A DNA stretch of 61,023 bases. Origin: a virus. The stretch covers positions 1 to 61,023 of IMG/VR virus record IMGVR_UViG_3300042554_000484; one strand, written 5' to 3'. Positions within the stretch are counted from its first letter, which is position 1, and each line of letters begins with the position of its first letter. Shown one piece after another: positions 30,687 through 37,999 of the stretch. The notes beneath the pieces are model-generated. The model did no database searches. It had not been told where the DNA came from and was given only the letters and a program-made list of their open reading frames with translations. The position numbers and the translations under genes were made by a program.

Positions 30687-31067
30687 ATGAGCGCAACGAA
30701 GTACGCGGCCCTCGCGAAGAAGGCCGACAAGGCCGGGCTCGCCGCAGCCGCCGCGAAGACCCCGACCCCCATGATCGTCGGCACGGCCAAGGGCTTGTTC
30801 GACGACACCATCGACTACACGAAGCCGACGTACTACGTCCCGAGCGGGATCTGCGGCTTCGCCTGGGTTGCCATCAAGGGCAACACCGGCTTCGGGCGCT
30901 GGGCCAAGAAGGCCGGCATCGCCTCGGCGGGCTACCCGTCCGGGCTGAACATTCGCGCCACGACGGGCGGCCAGTCCTACGAGGTCAAGATGGCCTACGC
31001 GCAGGCTTACGCCGCCGTGCTGCAAGAGGCCGGGATCACGGCCTACGCCGAAGGTCGCTTGGACTAG
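30687..31067 (+). CDS. Conserved actinophage hypothetical protein
   Basis: 126 aa with YYVPSGICGFAWVAIKGNTG, FGRWAKKAGIASAGYPSGLN and GGQSYEVKMAYAQAYAAVLQ. I recognise this as a widespread small phage protein of unknown function. It has its own promoter and is followed by a terminator hairpin. Confidence 0.75.
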   Translation: MSATKYAALAKKADKAGLAAAAAKTPTPMIVGTAKGLFDDTIDYTKPTYYVPSGICGFAWVAIKGNTGFGRWAKKAGIASAGYPSGLNIRATTGGQSYEVKMAYAQAYAAVLQEAGITAYAEGRLD

Positions 31068-31081
31068 CGGCCCCTCGATCT

Positions 31082-31126
31082 CCGGTGGGGGACATGCGAC
31101 ACCCCCCGACTCGCTTCCCCCACCGG
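31082..31126 (+). terminator. Hairpin terminator
   Basis: Perfect 10-bp stem, CCGGTGGGGG (31082-31091) with CCCCCACCGG (31117-31126), 25-base loop, just after the 30687-31067 gene and before the next promoter. Confidence 0.7.
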
Positions 31127-31145
31127 ACCCCCCCACCGTGCCCAT

Positions 31146-31171
31146 AACCCCCGTGCAGTACAATCGGGGTT
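31146..31171 (+). promoter_or_regulatory. Consensus palindromic promoter (rightward)
   Basis: AACCCCCGTGCAG-TACAAT-CGGGGTTGAG, then AAGGGAG. Drives the operon ending in the deacetylase-like gene. Confidence 0.75.
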
Positions 31172-31189
31172 GAGAGAAGGGAGCACCAC

Positions 31190-31402
31190 ATGACCAAGAA
31201 GTGCCGAGACTGCTTCAACCGAGTGGGCGCCGACGGCTGGCGCTGCGACAACTGCGCCGCCCGCTGGAAGAAGTACACCGACGACTACATAGCAGCCCGA
31301 GCCGCATCCGGCGGCAAAGGATGGGAGCACGCCAACTGCGACCACGCCTACGGGTACTGCGCCGCAACCCCGAGCAACGCCTACGAAGGGATCACGAAAT
31401 GA
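31190..31402 (+). CDS. Zinc-ribbon protein
   Basis: 70 aa: KKCRDCFNRVGADGWRCDNC is a double CxxC zinc ribbon. A Cys/His tail (HANCDHAYGYC) follows. Unknown partner. Confidence 0.6.
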   Translation: MTKKCRDCFNRVGADGWRCDNCAARWKKYTDDYIAARAASGGKGWEHANCDHAYGYCAATPSNAYEGITK

Positions 31403-31635
31403 GCAACATGGACATCACCCCCGAGCAGTACCTCGAACTCGGCATGACCCGCAAGGGCCTGATCCTCGACCTCGTCAACGGCATCGACAGCGACCTGCTG
31501 ATGCTCGCCAAGGACGAGTCGGCCCAGAACGCCGGAGCCACGACGGTCGCCGACCGAGCCACACGCCGGCTGATGAACCTCGTCGCCCTCATCGAGCCCG
31601 ACCTCATCAACATCAACCCCGAGGAGAACGCATGA
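31399..31635 (+). CDS. Hypothetical helical protein
   Basis: 78 aa: MDITPEQYLELGMTRKGLIL and ADRATRRLMNLVALIEPDLI. Coupled to both neighbours. No recognised family. Confidence 0.55.
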   Translation: MSNMDITPEQYLELGMTRKGLILDLVNGIDSDLLMLAKDESAQNAGATTVADRATRRLMNLVALIEPDLININPEENA

Positions 31636-31856
31636 CCGAACACGCGCCCTCCATCACACACATGAGCCTCAAGGCACGGCAACGCGCCGCACGGCAGTGG
31701 GCCGCATGGCGCAACGCCGGCGAACCCGAGGTCATCACCTGCAAGCGGGCCTACGAACTCACCGGCATCGACTGGTACGGTCAGCGCGACTCGCGAGTGC
31801 CCGTCCGGCTCACCGCCGTCGCAATCAACTACGTCAAGAAGGGAGGACGCCTATGA
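31632..31856 (+). CDS. Hypothetical basic protein
   Basis: 74 aa. LKARQRAARQWAAWRNAGEP and a C-terminal VAINYVKKGGRL; basic, possibly nucleic-acid binding. Ends with AAGGGAGG serving the next gene. Confidence 0.5.
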   Translation: MTEHAPSITHMSLKARQRAARQWAAWRNAGEPEVITCKRAYELTGIDWYGQRDSRVPVRLTAVAINYVKKGGRL

Positions 31857-32740
31857 CCACGACCATTGTCCATAGCCCGTTCTACTCACAATGGGTGTTC
31901 GACCCCGAGCACCCGACACAAGGCCGCCGCTTCGACAAGGGCTTCGACGCGGTCACCATGGCCCTCGAAGAGGAGGGCCGCCGCTATCAGGTCATCGAGC
32001 CTGAGCCGGTCGAGCGTGACGACCTGTTGCGTGTCCACACTGGCGGTTACGTCTCGAAGGTGGAAGCCGGTTTCAGTGACGAGTGGTCCGGTGAGCGCCG
32101 CGACCTCGGATCCCTGGCCGGACTGTTCGTCGGCGGCACACTCACGGCCCTCGACAGCCTCGAAGGTAGCGGCGGGCTCGCCGTCAATCTGCCTGGTGCG
32201 AAGCATCACGCCATGGCCGACTATTCGAGCGGTTTCTGTGTGTTCGCTGACCTAGCGATCGCAGCGGACATCGCCACCGAGCGGGGACACCGTGTCGCGA
32301 TCCTCGACATCGACGCGCACCACGGCGACGGCACCGAGGCGCTCACCCGCAGCAACCCGAACGTGCTCACGTTCAGCGTGCACGAGGGCGGCATCTTCCC
32401 CGGCACCGGGCTCACGGACGACAAGCAGCACAACGTGTACAACGACGCCCTGCCCCACTCATCCGGTGGGTCAAGCCTGCTGAACGCCGTCGACCGGTTC
32501 ATCGAAGTTGGTGACCCGTTCGATCCGACCGTGCTGTTCATCGCCGGTGGCGCTGACGGGCATTGGCGTGACCCGCTGTCGAGCCTGCTGTACTCCCTCG
32601 AAGATTACGAGGAGGCAATGTGGCGGGTTCGCACGTCATTCACGTCGCTGCCGATCCTGTTCGGTGGCGCCGGCGGATATCAGCCTGACGGTGGCACGCC
32701 CCTGTCGTGGGCGGCCATGATCCGGGGACTAGCCCGCTAG
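31853..32740 (+). CDS. Histone-deacetylase-family (AcuC/APAH-like) amidohydrolase
   Basis: 295 aa. All HDAC active-site positions are present: paired histidines H118-H119 (PGAKHHAMADYSSGF), zinc ligands D154 and H156 in LDIDAHHGDGTEAL, the HEGGIFPGTG loop, third ligand D235 in AGGADGHWRDPLSS, and the catalytic Tyr276 in GGAGGYQPDG. The family removes acetyl groups from lysines or polyamines using zinc. Last gene of the rightward operon; its stop codon overlaps that of the convergent terminase gene. Such a gene is rare in phages. Substrate unknown; host proteins or polyamines are both possible. Confidence 0.9.
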   Translation: MTTTIVHSPFYSQWVFDPEHPTQGRRFDKGFDAVTMALEEEGRRYQVIEPEPVERDDLLRVHTGGYVSKVEAGFSDEWSGERRDLGSLAGLFVGGTLTALDSLEGSGGLAVNLPGAKHHAMADYSSGFCVFADLAIAADIATERGHRVAILDIDAHHGDGTEALTRSNPNVLTFSVHEGGIFPGTGLTDDKQHNVYNDALPHSSGGSSLLNAVDRFIEVGDPFDPTVLFIAGGADGHWRDPLSSLLYSLEDYEEAMWRVRTSFTSLPILFGGAGGYQPDGGTPLSWAAMIRGLAR

Positions 32741-34338
32741 AGCGCACCCCACGAGTTGACCTGCCCGATGCCGATCGGCTTCACGTTCGGCACGATCTTC
32801 CCTGGCGGTTCATAGATCGCGAGCAGGATCGCCTCGGCACGGTCAGGGCTCGACACGCCGCGCCGCTTCATCTCGGCTTTCGTTTCGATTTGGATGCGGC
32901 CGGCGGAGTCTGCCTTGAACGTGGGGCCGGCTAACTGGGTCATCACTTTCCGGTCCACTTCGAGGCACAGATCGGTGGGGCCATCGGCCCTGGGTTGCAT
33001 CATGAGGCGCCCGTTCCACCACAACTCGGAACGAATGTTGCGGAACTTCTGCGGGTCTTTCGCCCGCTCGGCCACGTTGACCGGCACGATCGTGGACTTG
33101 TGTCGGCCTTCCTGCCCCCACGTCTGCAACATGGACACGACACCCCAGCCGACGCCGATGGTGTCAATCTTCACCCTGACGGGGGTTGTGATGTCGCGTT
33201 CCGTGTGGACGGCTTCGGCCTCGTGGATAGCGGCGAGCGCGATACCGGCCACGTCGACCGCGTTCTGGTTCGTTTGTCCGCTGGACCGGTGCACGATGTC
33301 GACATAGCCGCCGTCTGCCCTGGCGATGACGTATTCGTCGCCGCCGTCTGCTGCCACGTCGATGCCGAGCCGGATCTCACCACGAGGGATCGCATCCTCG
33401 TTGTCGGCGGACCTTTCGCACCACGAGTACGGGATGACCTTGTTCGCTGTGGAGCGTGGGAAGCGTGCGAAGACACGGGCCTCCACGAATGGTGAGTCTT
33501 CCCCGAACTCGCTGATCACATCTTCGACCCATTTCCGGTCGACGAGGTGGTCGGTGATGTAGTGGTCCCCCACCTGGGGTGGGCACGTCTTGCATAGGCC
33601 GACTTCTTCGCCCGTGAAGTTGGGGGTGTCGTAGGCGCCGATGGTGATGGGGTTGTACAAGGGCGAGTTGAAGCATCGCTCGAACCACGAATCCTCTTCA
33701 TCGGTGGGTGGGTTGCCGAGGAGGAGGAGGCGGGTGTTGCCGCCAGTCATCAGTGCTTCGAGGGCCTGACCGACGACCTCTCCGATACCGCCGGCCTCGT
33801 CGACCACGATAAGCAGGTTCGGGGAGTGGATGCCCTGCGTGGCGGCCTCATCGTACGGGGACGGGGAGAAGCCGTAGGCGGCTACATCTCCACTGACCTT
33901 CCACATCGACGTGAGTACCTCGCCGGGTAACTTGCCGATGTAGTGGCAGCGGCGAATGTGCGGCCAGATGATGTTGCGGACCTGCCGGTGCGTGGGGGCG
34001 ATCGTAATCGCGAGGCTCGTGCCCGGTGCGTGAGACGCAACCCACCACGACACGATACGGGCCGACAGCCACGACTTACCGGGGGCGTGACAGGCGGCGA
34101 CAGCGGTGCGCTGATTCTCGATCACCGAGTTGATGATCTCCCGCTGCTTCGACCACACCGTTTCGCCGAGGGCTTCGGTGATGAACTTCAGGGGCTCTTC
34201 CTCATATTGCGCCCACGGGTTGCCTTCCTCAGCGGCCAGCAACCGGTCGAGGTGAACTTTCTCGTCAGGGGTCAACGTGGTGTAGATGCGGAGCCGCTGC
34301 TCGGGTTCTGCCGTGAGTACCCGGTCGACCAGTCTCAC
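32737..34338 (-). CDS. Terminase large subunit
   Basis: 533 aa from the GTG at 34338 (GGGAGG upstream, GTGA overlap). N-terminal ATPase: CHAPGKSWLSAR (Walker A) and NLLIVVDEAGGIG (Walker B), with GNPPTDEEDSWF as coupling motif. C-terminal RNase-H-like nuclease: RLGIDVAADGGDEYVIARAD with the first Asp, then VKIDTIGVGWGV. It pumps DNA through the portal and cuts concatemers. Convergent with the HDAC-like gene. Confidence 0.9.
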   Translation of the reverse strand: MRLVDRVLTAEPEQRLRIYTTLTPDEKVHLDRLLAAEEGNPWAQYEEEPLKFITEALGETVWSKQREIINSVIENQRTAVAACHAPGKSWLSARIVSWWVASHAPGTSLAITIAPTHRQVRNIIWPHIRRCHYIGKLPGEVLTSMWKVSGDVAAYGFSPSPYDEAATQGIHSPNLLIVVDEAGGIGEVVGQALEALMTGGNTRLLLLGNPPTDEEDSWFERCFNSPLYNPITIGAYDTPNFTGEEVGLCKTCPPQVGDHYITDHLVDRKWVEDVISEFGEDSPFVEARVFARFPRSTANKVIPYSWCERSADNEDAIPRGEIRLGIDVAADGGDEYVIARADGGYVDIVHRSSGQTNQNAVDVAGIALAAIHEAEAVHTERDITTPVRVKIDTIGVGWGVVSMLQTWGQEGRHKSTIVPVNVAERAKDPQKFRNIRSELWWNGRLMMQPRADGPTDLCLEVDRKVMTQLAGPTFKADSAGRIQIETKAEMKRRGVSSPDRAEAILLAIYEPPGKIVPNVKPIGIGQVNSWGAL

Positions 34339-34592
34339 TGTGCCTCCCAGAATCTCGCCCACTGTTCAATGTCACTGGTCACGTCTTCTATTCCGTCCCG
34401 GTAGGCGTGAGCCTCGGCGATGGTGTGGTCGAGGCGCACTGGTCGGGCTTGCGCTTTCGGTAGGAGCCGGTCGCGGATCCACTCGTCGACCGCTTCACAT
34501 GCGAGAGCGGCGACGGCTTGCACTTGGCTGGGAGTCCATGTCTCGTACAGGATGCCCCCGAGGCGGTGCGCGACGTAGTCCTCCCGTGTCAC
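34335..34592 (-). CDS. Hypothetical protein between nuclease and terminase
   Basis: 85 aa from a GTG. VAHRLGGILYETWTPSQVQA and ACEAVDEWIRDRLLPKAQAR. Helical, translationally coupled on both sides. No family recognised. Confidence 0.6.
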   Translation of the reverse strand: MTREDYVAHRLGGILYETWTPSQVQAVAALACEAVDEWIRDRLLPKAQARPVRLDHTIAEAHAYRDGIEDVTSDIEQWARFWEAQ

Positions 34593-34930
34593 GGCTTGTA
34601 GCCTGCCTCTTCGAGGAGCCGTAGGAGGGTGGCGAACTTGACGGCGGCGGGCCAGTCGTCGATGCGGGCAGGGCCGTAGCCGTCTGGGCGGATGATCGTG
34701 ACGGGCAGGATCCCGTCCGCTACCCGCTCGGTCTGCTGGTTGAGGGCGCCGGTGAGGTCGAGGCCCCGGCGGGCTTTCACTTCCACGTCGACCCCGAGGA
34801 CACCGAGGATGTCGGTGCCTTGCCGGCCCGCCCCGGTCGGCTCGGCGTAGATCCAGCCCGCTTCACGGAACCGTTCAGCGACGATGCGCTGCGAGGCGTA
34901 GCCCCGATGCTTCCTGTGCTGTGACGGCAT
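34589..34930 (-). CDS. Holliday-junction-resolvase-like PD-(D/E)XK nuclease
   Basis: 113 aa; ATG at 34930 with GGAGG upstream. YASQRIVAERFREAGWIYAE then GRQGTDILGVLGVDVEVKAR gives the Asp and the E-x-K of a PD-(D/E)XK core, and LNQQTERVADGILPVTIIRP follows. Similar small nucleases lie beside actinophage terminases and may resolve branched DNA before packaging. Confidence 0.75.
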   Translation of the reverse strand: MPSQHRKHRGYASQRIVAERFREAGWIYAEPTGAGRQGTDILGVLGVDVEVKARRGLDLTGALNQQTERVADGILPVTIIRPDGYGPARIDDWPAAVKFATLLRLLEEAGYKP

Positions 34931-35148
34931 CACGCCTCCGAGAGGTGGGGGTTGCCGGCCCGCTCGTCGAGGCGGCCACGCTCATACCCGTTGCTGTACG
35001 CCTTGAATGTCTGCTCCCGAACAATCTTCGACACCCGTATGAGGGAGTCCTGATCGGTTCGCACTCTGGCAATCAGGTCGCAATACCCACAGCCCTTCTT
35101 GGTGGGGTAGCGAGCAGAGTGTGCGCGAGGGCACAGGGGGTCGTGCAC
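34930..35148 (-). CDS. Small zinc-binding-like protein
   Basis: 72 aa: MHDPLCPRAHSARYPTKKGC GYC, then a helix with SNGYERGRLDERAG. The CPRAH...CGYC arrangement may bind zinc. Common in this position in actinophages; unknown function. Confidence 0.6.
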   Translation of the reverse strand: MHDPLCPRAHSARYPTKKGCGYCDLIARVRTDQDSLIRVSKIVREQTFKAYSNGYERGRLDERAGNPHLSEA

Positions 35149-35615
35149 TACTCACCTCGGGTTTCGAGGATGCGCTGCACCTTCCGTTCCAGATCCTCCG
35201 TGGACACGTCAAGCCTGACCGGTCCACCCTCAGCGCCGGTGACCTCGGAACGGTCGAAGCGGCCCCACTGGCGGGGGAACTTGCGTTCGAGGATCCAGGC
35301 GGCGGCTTGCCAGGTGCCGTTTCTGGCGTGGTTGGCGATTTCGCCGAGGAGGTCGACGGCTGCCTCTGACTGGGCTCTTTCTACTGAGTGCAAGAACTGC
35401 ACGAAGGGTGCCTCGTCGGGGTCGGGTGCTAAACCGGCGTTGATGCGGTCGCGTTCGGTGCGTCCGCGTTCCATCCACCCGTGGTAGGTGCGTGTGGAGA
35501 TGCCTGCGGCTTGGGCGGCGTGGTCGATGTAGGCGCCGTTGCGGAGCGCGTTGGTGATCGCTTCGAGGCGGTCGTCGTCGAGGAGTGTGGGGCGTCCCGG
35601 TTTCTTCCCTGCCAT
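35148..35615 (-). CDS. Terminase small subunit (leaderless start)
   Basis: 155 aa. N-terminal HTH: LRNGAYIDHAAQAAGISTRT YHGWMERG, then a helical oligomerisation part (VERAQSEAAVDLLGEIANHA) and a C-terminal segment ending in RKVQRILETRGE. It recognises packaging sites and activates the large subunit. The ATG at 35615 lacks a ribosome binding site; TAACAT sits exactly seven bases upstream, so the mRNA is probably leaderless. Confidence 0.85.
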   Translation of the reverse strand: MAGKKPGRPTLLDDDRLEAITNALRNGAYIDHAAQAAGISTRTYHGWMERGRTERDRINAGLAPDPDEAPFVQFLHSVERAQSEAAVDLLGEIANHARNGTWQAAAWILERKFPRQWGRFDRSEVTGAEGGPVRLDVSTEDLERKVQRILETRGE

Positions 35616-35628
35616 GCCGGTTATGTTA
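35616..35628 (-). promoter_or_regulatory. Leaderless promoter of the small terminase
   Basis: -10 box TAACAT (35628-35623), seven bases, ATG at 35615. AACCCC lies directly upstream of the box. Confidence 0.55.
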
Positions 35629-35667
35629 CATGGGGTTCAGGGTTATGGGGGTTGGGCTCGCTGCGGG

Positions 35668-35715
35668 TTAGTCTTCCCACTCGCCGTAGAGGCGTGTCCA
35701 GATGTCGTCTTCCAT
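35668..35715 (-). CDS. 15-aa leader-type peptide MEDDIWTRLYGEWED
   Basis: ATG at 35715 lies seven bases after a TACAAT box (35728-35723) and has no ribosome binding site, so it would be leaderless. The peptide has two Trp codons and ends 52 bases before the small terminase gene. A leader/attenuation peptide is possible; it may also be chance. Confidence 0.35.
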   Translation of the reverse strand: MEDDIWTRLYGEWED

Positions 35716-35844
35716 GGGCACGATTGTACCGGTATGAGTTGTCATGCCTGGAAGTCATACTCGAAGTATGAGAAGCCGGGTATGGATTCGTATTTGATCG
35801 GTATGAACGTACCGGTGTTAGCGCATCCGCTCACACACGGGGGT
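35716..35844 (-). promoter_or_regulatory. Regulatory intergenic region with palindromes
   Basis: About 130 bases without a gene. It holds TACAAT (35728-35723), the palindrome CATACT-CGA-AGTATG at 35756-35770, two copies of GTACCGGT (near 35726 and 35811) and repeated GGTATGA. A half promoter element (CACACGGGGGTTT) adjoins the next gene's stop. Looks like operator-rich control of the packaging genes. Confidence 0.5.
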
Positions 35845-36198
35845 TTATGTGTATTGGCCTACGGCCTCGGCGTTGAACTGGGTCTTGTGCGCTGAGGCGA
35901 GGGAACGTCCGACCTCGATTTGTACGCCGAGGGTGCGGATCCGTTCCTTGCAGGCGCGGACTTTCTGCTGCGCGATCTCATAGAGGAGGTTCTCGTCGCG
36001 GGTTTCGTAGATGGCGATTTGTTTCCGCAGGTCCATTGAACCCTGGTTGTCGAGGAAGGCGCGTGCGTAGGCGACCTCGTAGGCCGACTTCGCTCGGACG
36101 GCTTCCTCGTCGAGGACAGCGATCTCCGAGGTGGCCGCGTCGAGGAGGCGAGACAACTCGGCGAGGCGTTCGAGGGACTGCATCTGTGTGGGGATCAC
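35845..36198 (-). CDS. Coiled-coil hypothetical protein
   Basis: 117 aa from a GTG at 36198 (GTGA overlap). Long helices: LERLAELSRLLDAATSEIAV and RKQIAIYETRDENLLYEIAQ. No enzymatic motif. Unknown role. Confidence 0.6.
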   Translation of the reverse strand: MIPTQMQSLERLAELSRLLDAATSEIAVLDEEAVRAKSAYEVAYARAFLDNQGSMDLRKQIAIYETRDENLLYEIAQQKVRACKERIRTLGVQIEVGRSLASAHKTQFNAEAVGQYT

Positions 36199-36725
36199 GG
36201 GACGGTTTCCCACAAGCCCGGCGTATTAGGTTCCCCTTCGGACCATCCGAGATTCAAGTGGAAGATGGTTTCTTGATTGCCGAGGTTCTCGAACGTCATG
36301 AGGTATTTCGTGTCGGCCTTCAAGATGAAGATGCGGTCTTGACTGGCGCTGCCTCCGGCTTTCCCTGCGTTTCCGACGAGTTCGCTTGCCATCTTGGTTC
36401 CGCCCGTGTGTGTGGTGGCAGTCCAGAAGGTGACGCTGTGGGTGTCGGTGACGTTGCGGTTGAGGTTTCTGCCGACGATGGCTGAGGACACGGGGGTGAG
36501 GGTGGGTGCTTCGATGAGGGTGGCCTTCACGGGGTGGGCTGTGGAGGAGAGGTCGTAGAACTGGATCTCGATCTGTTTACCGACTGTGGATAACCCGAAT
36601 CGGGTTGTGGACAGAGAGGTGAGCGTGAAGAACTCACTGACCAGATAGATGTAGCCACGCTTCGCGAGCCCGTCCGGCTCGGTCGACAACTCTGAATATT
36701 GGCGCTTGGACCAGAAGTTCGACAC
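36195..36725 (-). CDS. Hypothetical beta-rich protein
   Basis: 176 aa from a GTG at 36725 with GGAG upstream. YIYLVSEFFTLTSLSTTRFG and HSVTFWTATTHTGGTKMASE suggest a beta sandwich. A virion or secreted role is possible, but the family is not recognised. Confidence 0.55.
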   Translation of the reverse strand: MSNFWSKRQYSELSTEPDGLAKRGYIYLVSEFFTLTSLSTTRFGLSTVGKQIEIQFYDLSSTAHPVKATLIEAPTLTPVSSAIVGRNLNRNVTDTHSVTFWTATTHTGGTKMASELVGNAGKAGGSASQDRIFILKADTKYLMTFENLGNQETIFHLNLGWSEGEPNTPGLWETVP

Positions 36726-36727
36726 GG

Positions 36728-36877
36728 TCACTCCTCGATTTCGTGCACGGGTGCCTTTTTCAGGCTGTAGTGCCGGTGGCAGGCAGGGCAGAGACGCCAG
36801 TCGCAGTGCGTGCAGTGACGGGTGGCTCGGTCTACGAACATGGGAAGGTTGCAGTACGGGCACCTGACGGCATCCAC
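36728..36877 (-). CDS. 49-aa double zinc-ribbon protein
   Basis: GTG at 36877 with AAGGAG upstream. VRCPYCNLPMFVDRATRHCT HCDWRLCPAC: three CxxC knuckles plus His. Resembles a treble-clef/zinc-ribbon adaptor. Confidence 0.6.
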   Translation of the reverse strand: MDAVRCPYCNLPMFVDRATRHCTHCDWRLCPACHRHYSLKKAPVHEIEE

Positions 36878-36893
36878 GACGACTCCTTCCTCT

Positions 36894-37043
36894 TCAGTCA
36901 AGGGTAGTCGCTTTCCATCCTCGGCAGGGGCATGGAACGAGGAGGCGGTAGAAGTCCAGGCGTGCCGGGTCGACTCGTGCGTTGCACGCTGCGACAGCCC
37001 GATCACCGTGGGTGGTTTCGCGGTGCCCGCACTCACACATCAT
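36894..37043 (-). CDS. 49-aa zinc-binding-like protein
   Basis: MMCECGHRETTHGDRAVAAC then LVPCPCRGWKATTLD. Resembles the actinophage CGH...H...C...CPC family. Overlaps the upstream gene by about ten bases. Confidence 0.6.
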   Translation of the reverse strand: MMCECGHRETTHGDRAVAACNARVDPARLDFYRLLVPCPCRGWKATTLD

Positions 37044-37167
37044 CGTCGTCGTCACCCCACACGTCTTCCATGTCGCCGAGGTGGCTGATGGCGATAACGA
37101 TGTTGGCGATGAGCACACCACAGGTTGCCCCTACGGCGGCGATGGCTGCGATGGCCCACGGGTTCAC
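37033..37167 (-). CDS. Small membrane protein with acidic tail
   Basis: 44 aa from a GTG (GTGA overlap). VNPWAIAAIAAVGATCGVLI forms one membrane helix; the C-terminus is acidic (WGDDDDDV). Paired with the next membrane gene. Confidence 0.6.
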   Translation of the reverse strand: MNPWAIAAIAAVGATCGVLIANIVIAISHLGDMEDVWGDDDDDV

Positions 37168-37355
37168 GGCCAGTGCCCTTCGTTCTGCGGAGGGGAGCGA
37201 CGTTCGGTGCTGTGTAGATGGTTGAGGGATTCGAGGTATCTCCGGGCTTGCTTCTCTTCGTGTCGTTGCCCGGCGAGGAAACTCATGTTCAAGGCGAGCA
37301 CGATTGCCACTGATCCAAGAATCAAGAACGCGAACCAGAGGACAATCTCGGTCAT
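37164..37355 (-). CDS. Small membrane protein
   Basis: 63 aa. MTEIVLWFAFLILGSVAIVL spans the membrane, followed by a charged cytoplasmic-type segment (GQRHEEKQARRYLESLNHLH). Unknown role. Confidence 0.6.
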   Translation of the reverse strand: MTEIVLWFAFLILGSVAIVLALNMSFLAGQRHEEKQARRYLESLNHLHSTERRSPPQNEGHWP

Positions 37356-37999
37356 GTCGCGTTAGCGGCGTTCTGCTGCGCGATGTACTCGCGGAGGATC
37401 TTGTACACGTTCTGCTCCGTGGTGCCCATGGCTTCGGCGATCTCACGGTAGGTGACTTTGCTGTCGCGGAGACGCTGAATGATGGAGCGGCGCGAGTGTG
37501 AGAGTTCTTCGATGTCACGCTGACGCTGCCGGATCTGCATGGTGAGTTCCTTGACGGACTCAAGATCATTCTTTGATGCGGTGTCGACTGCGATAGTCAC
37601 TTGGTTTCCCTTCCGTTTCAGGTCATCTGATCCTACCCCACTTTCAGCACGGGGGTTAGATGCGTGTTTGGTTCCGTCGTTGCCGAGAGTCCACCAGTTT
37701 CCGTGACCGTCCTTGAACGGGTGTTCGACGGGGATGTCACGGTCGTACAGGATGATGCCGTCGTCGAGTGATTGCCGGCGATGCGACTCGACCCATCCGT
37801 GGCAGCCGGTGGTGCCGGATCCGCAGAGCAGGAGCAGGTTCGCGGGTTCGTTGCTGTCGCTGCGCCGTGTCCCTCCCATGCGGCGGGGCCGGCGGTGGTG
37901 CACGCTGGCTCGCCCGTGGACGGGGGTGTAGCAGCGTTCGCACTGGTAGTGCGCCCGCAGGGCCACGGTCTCTCTCGTGGCGGGTGTGGGGCCGCTCAC
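37352..37999 (-). CDS. HNH endonuclease fused to an HTH domain
   Basis: 215 aa from a GTG at 37999 (GTGA overlap). N-terminal HNH: HYQCERCYTPVHGRASVHHR R, NLLLLCGSGTTGCHGWVESH R and a C-terminal HGNWWTLGNDGTKHA, as in actinophage HNH nucleases near packaging genes. It continues without a stop into an HTH region (RRSIIQRLRDSKVTYREIAE AMGTTEQNVYKIL). At the junction lie a degenerate promoter element (37634-37658), GGAAGGG and a GTG at 37600. So the HTH part (82 aa) may also be made alone. Either a recent fusion or two genes lacking a separating stop. Confidence 0.75.
   Translation of the reverse strand: MSGPTPATRETVALRAHYQCERCYTPVHGRASVHHRRPRRMGGTRRSDSNEPANLLLLCGSGTTGCHGWVESHRRQSLDDGIILYDRDIPVEHPFKDGHGNWWTLGNDGTKHASNPRAESGVGSDDLKRKGNQVTIAVDTASKNDLESVKELTMQIRQRQRDIEELSHSRRSIIQRLRDSKVTYREIAEAMGTTEQNVYKILREYIAQQNAANAT
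37634..37658 (-). promoter_or_regulatory. Degenerate promoter element inside the HNH-HTH frame
   Basis: Coding orientation: AACCCCCGTGC-TGAAAG-TGGGGTA. The arms match the consensus but the -10 box is damaged. It is followed by GGAAGGG and GTG at 37600. Looks like a promoter fossil captured within coding sequence. Confidence 0.55.
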
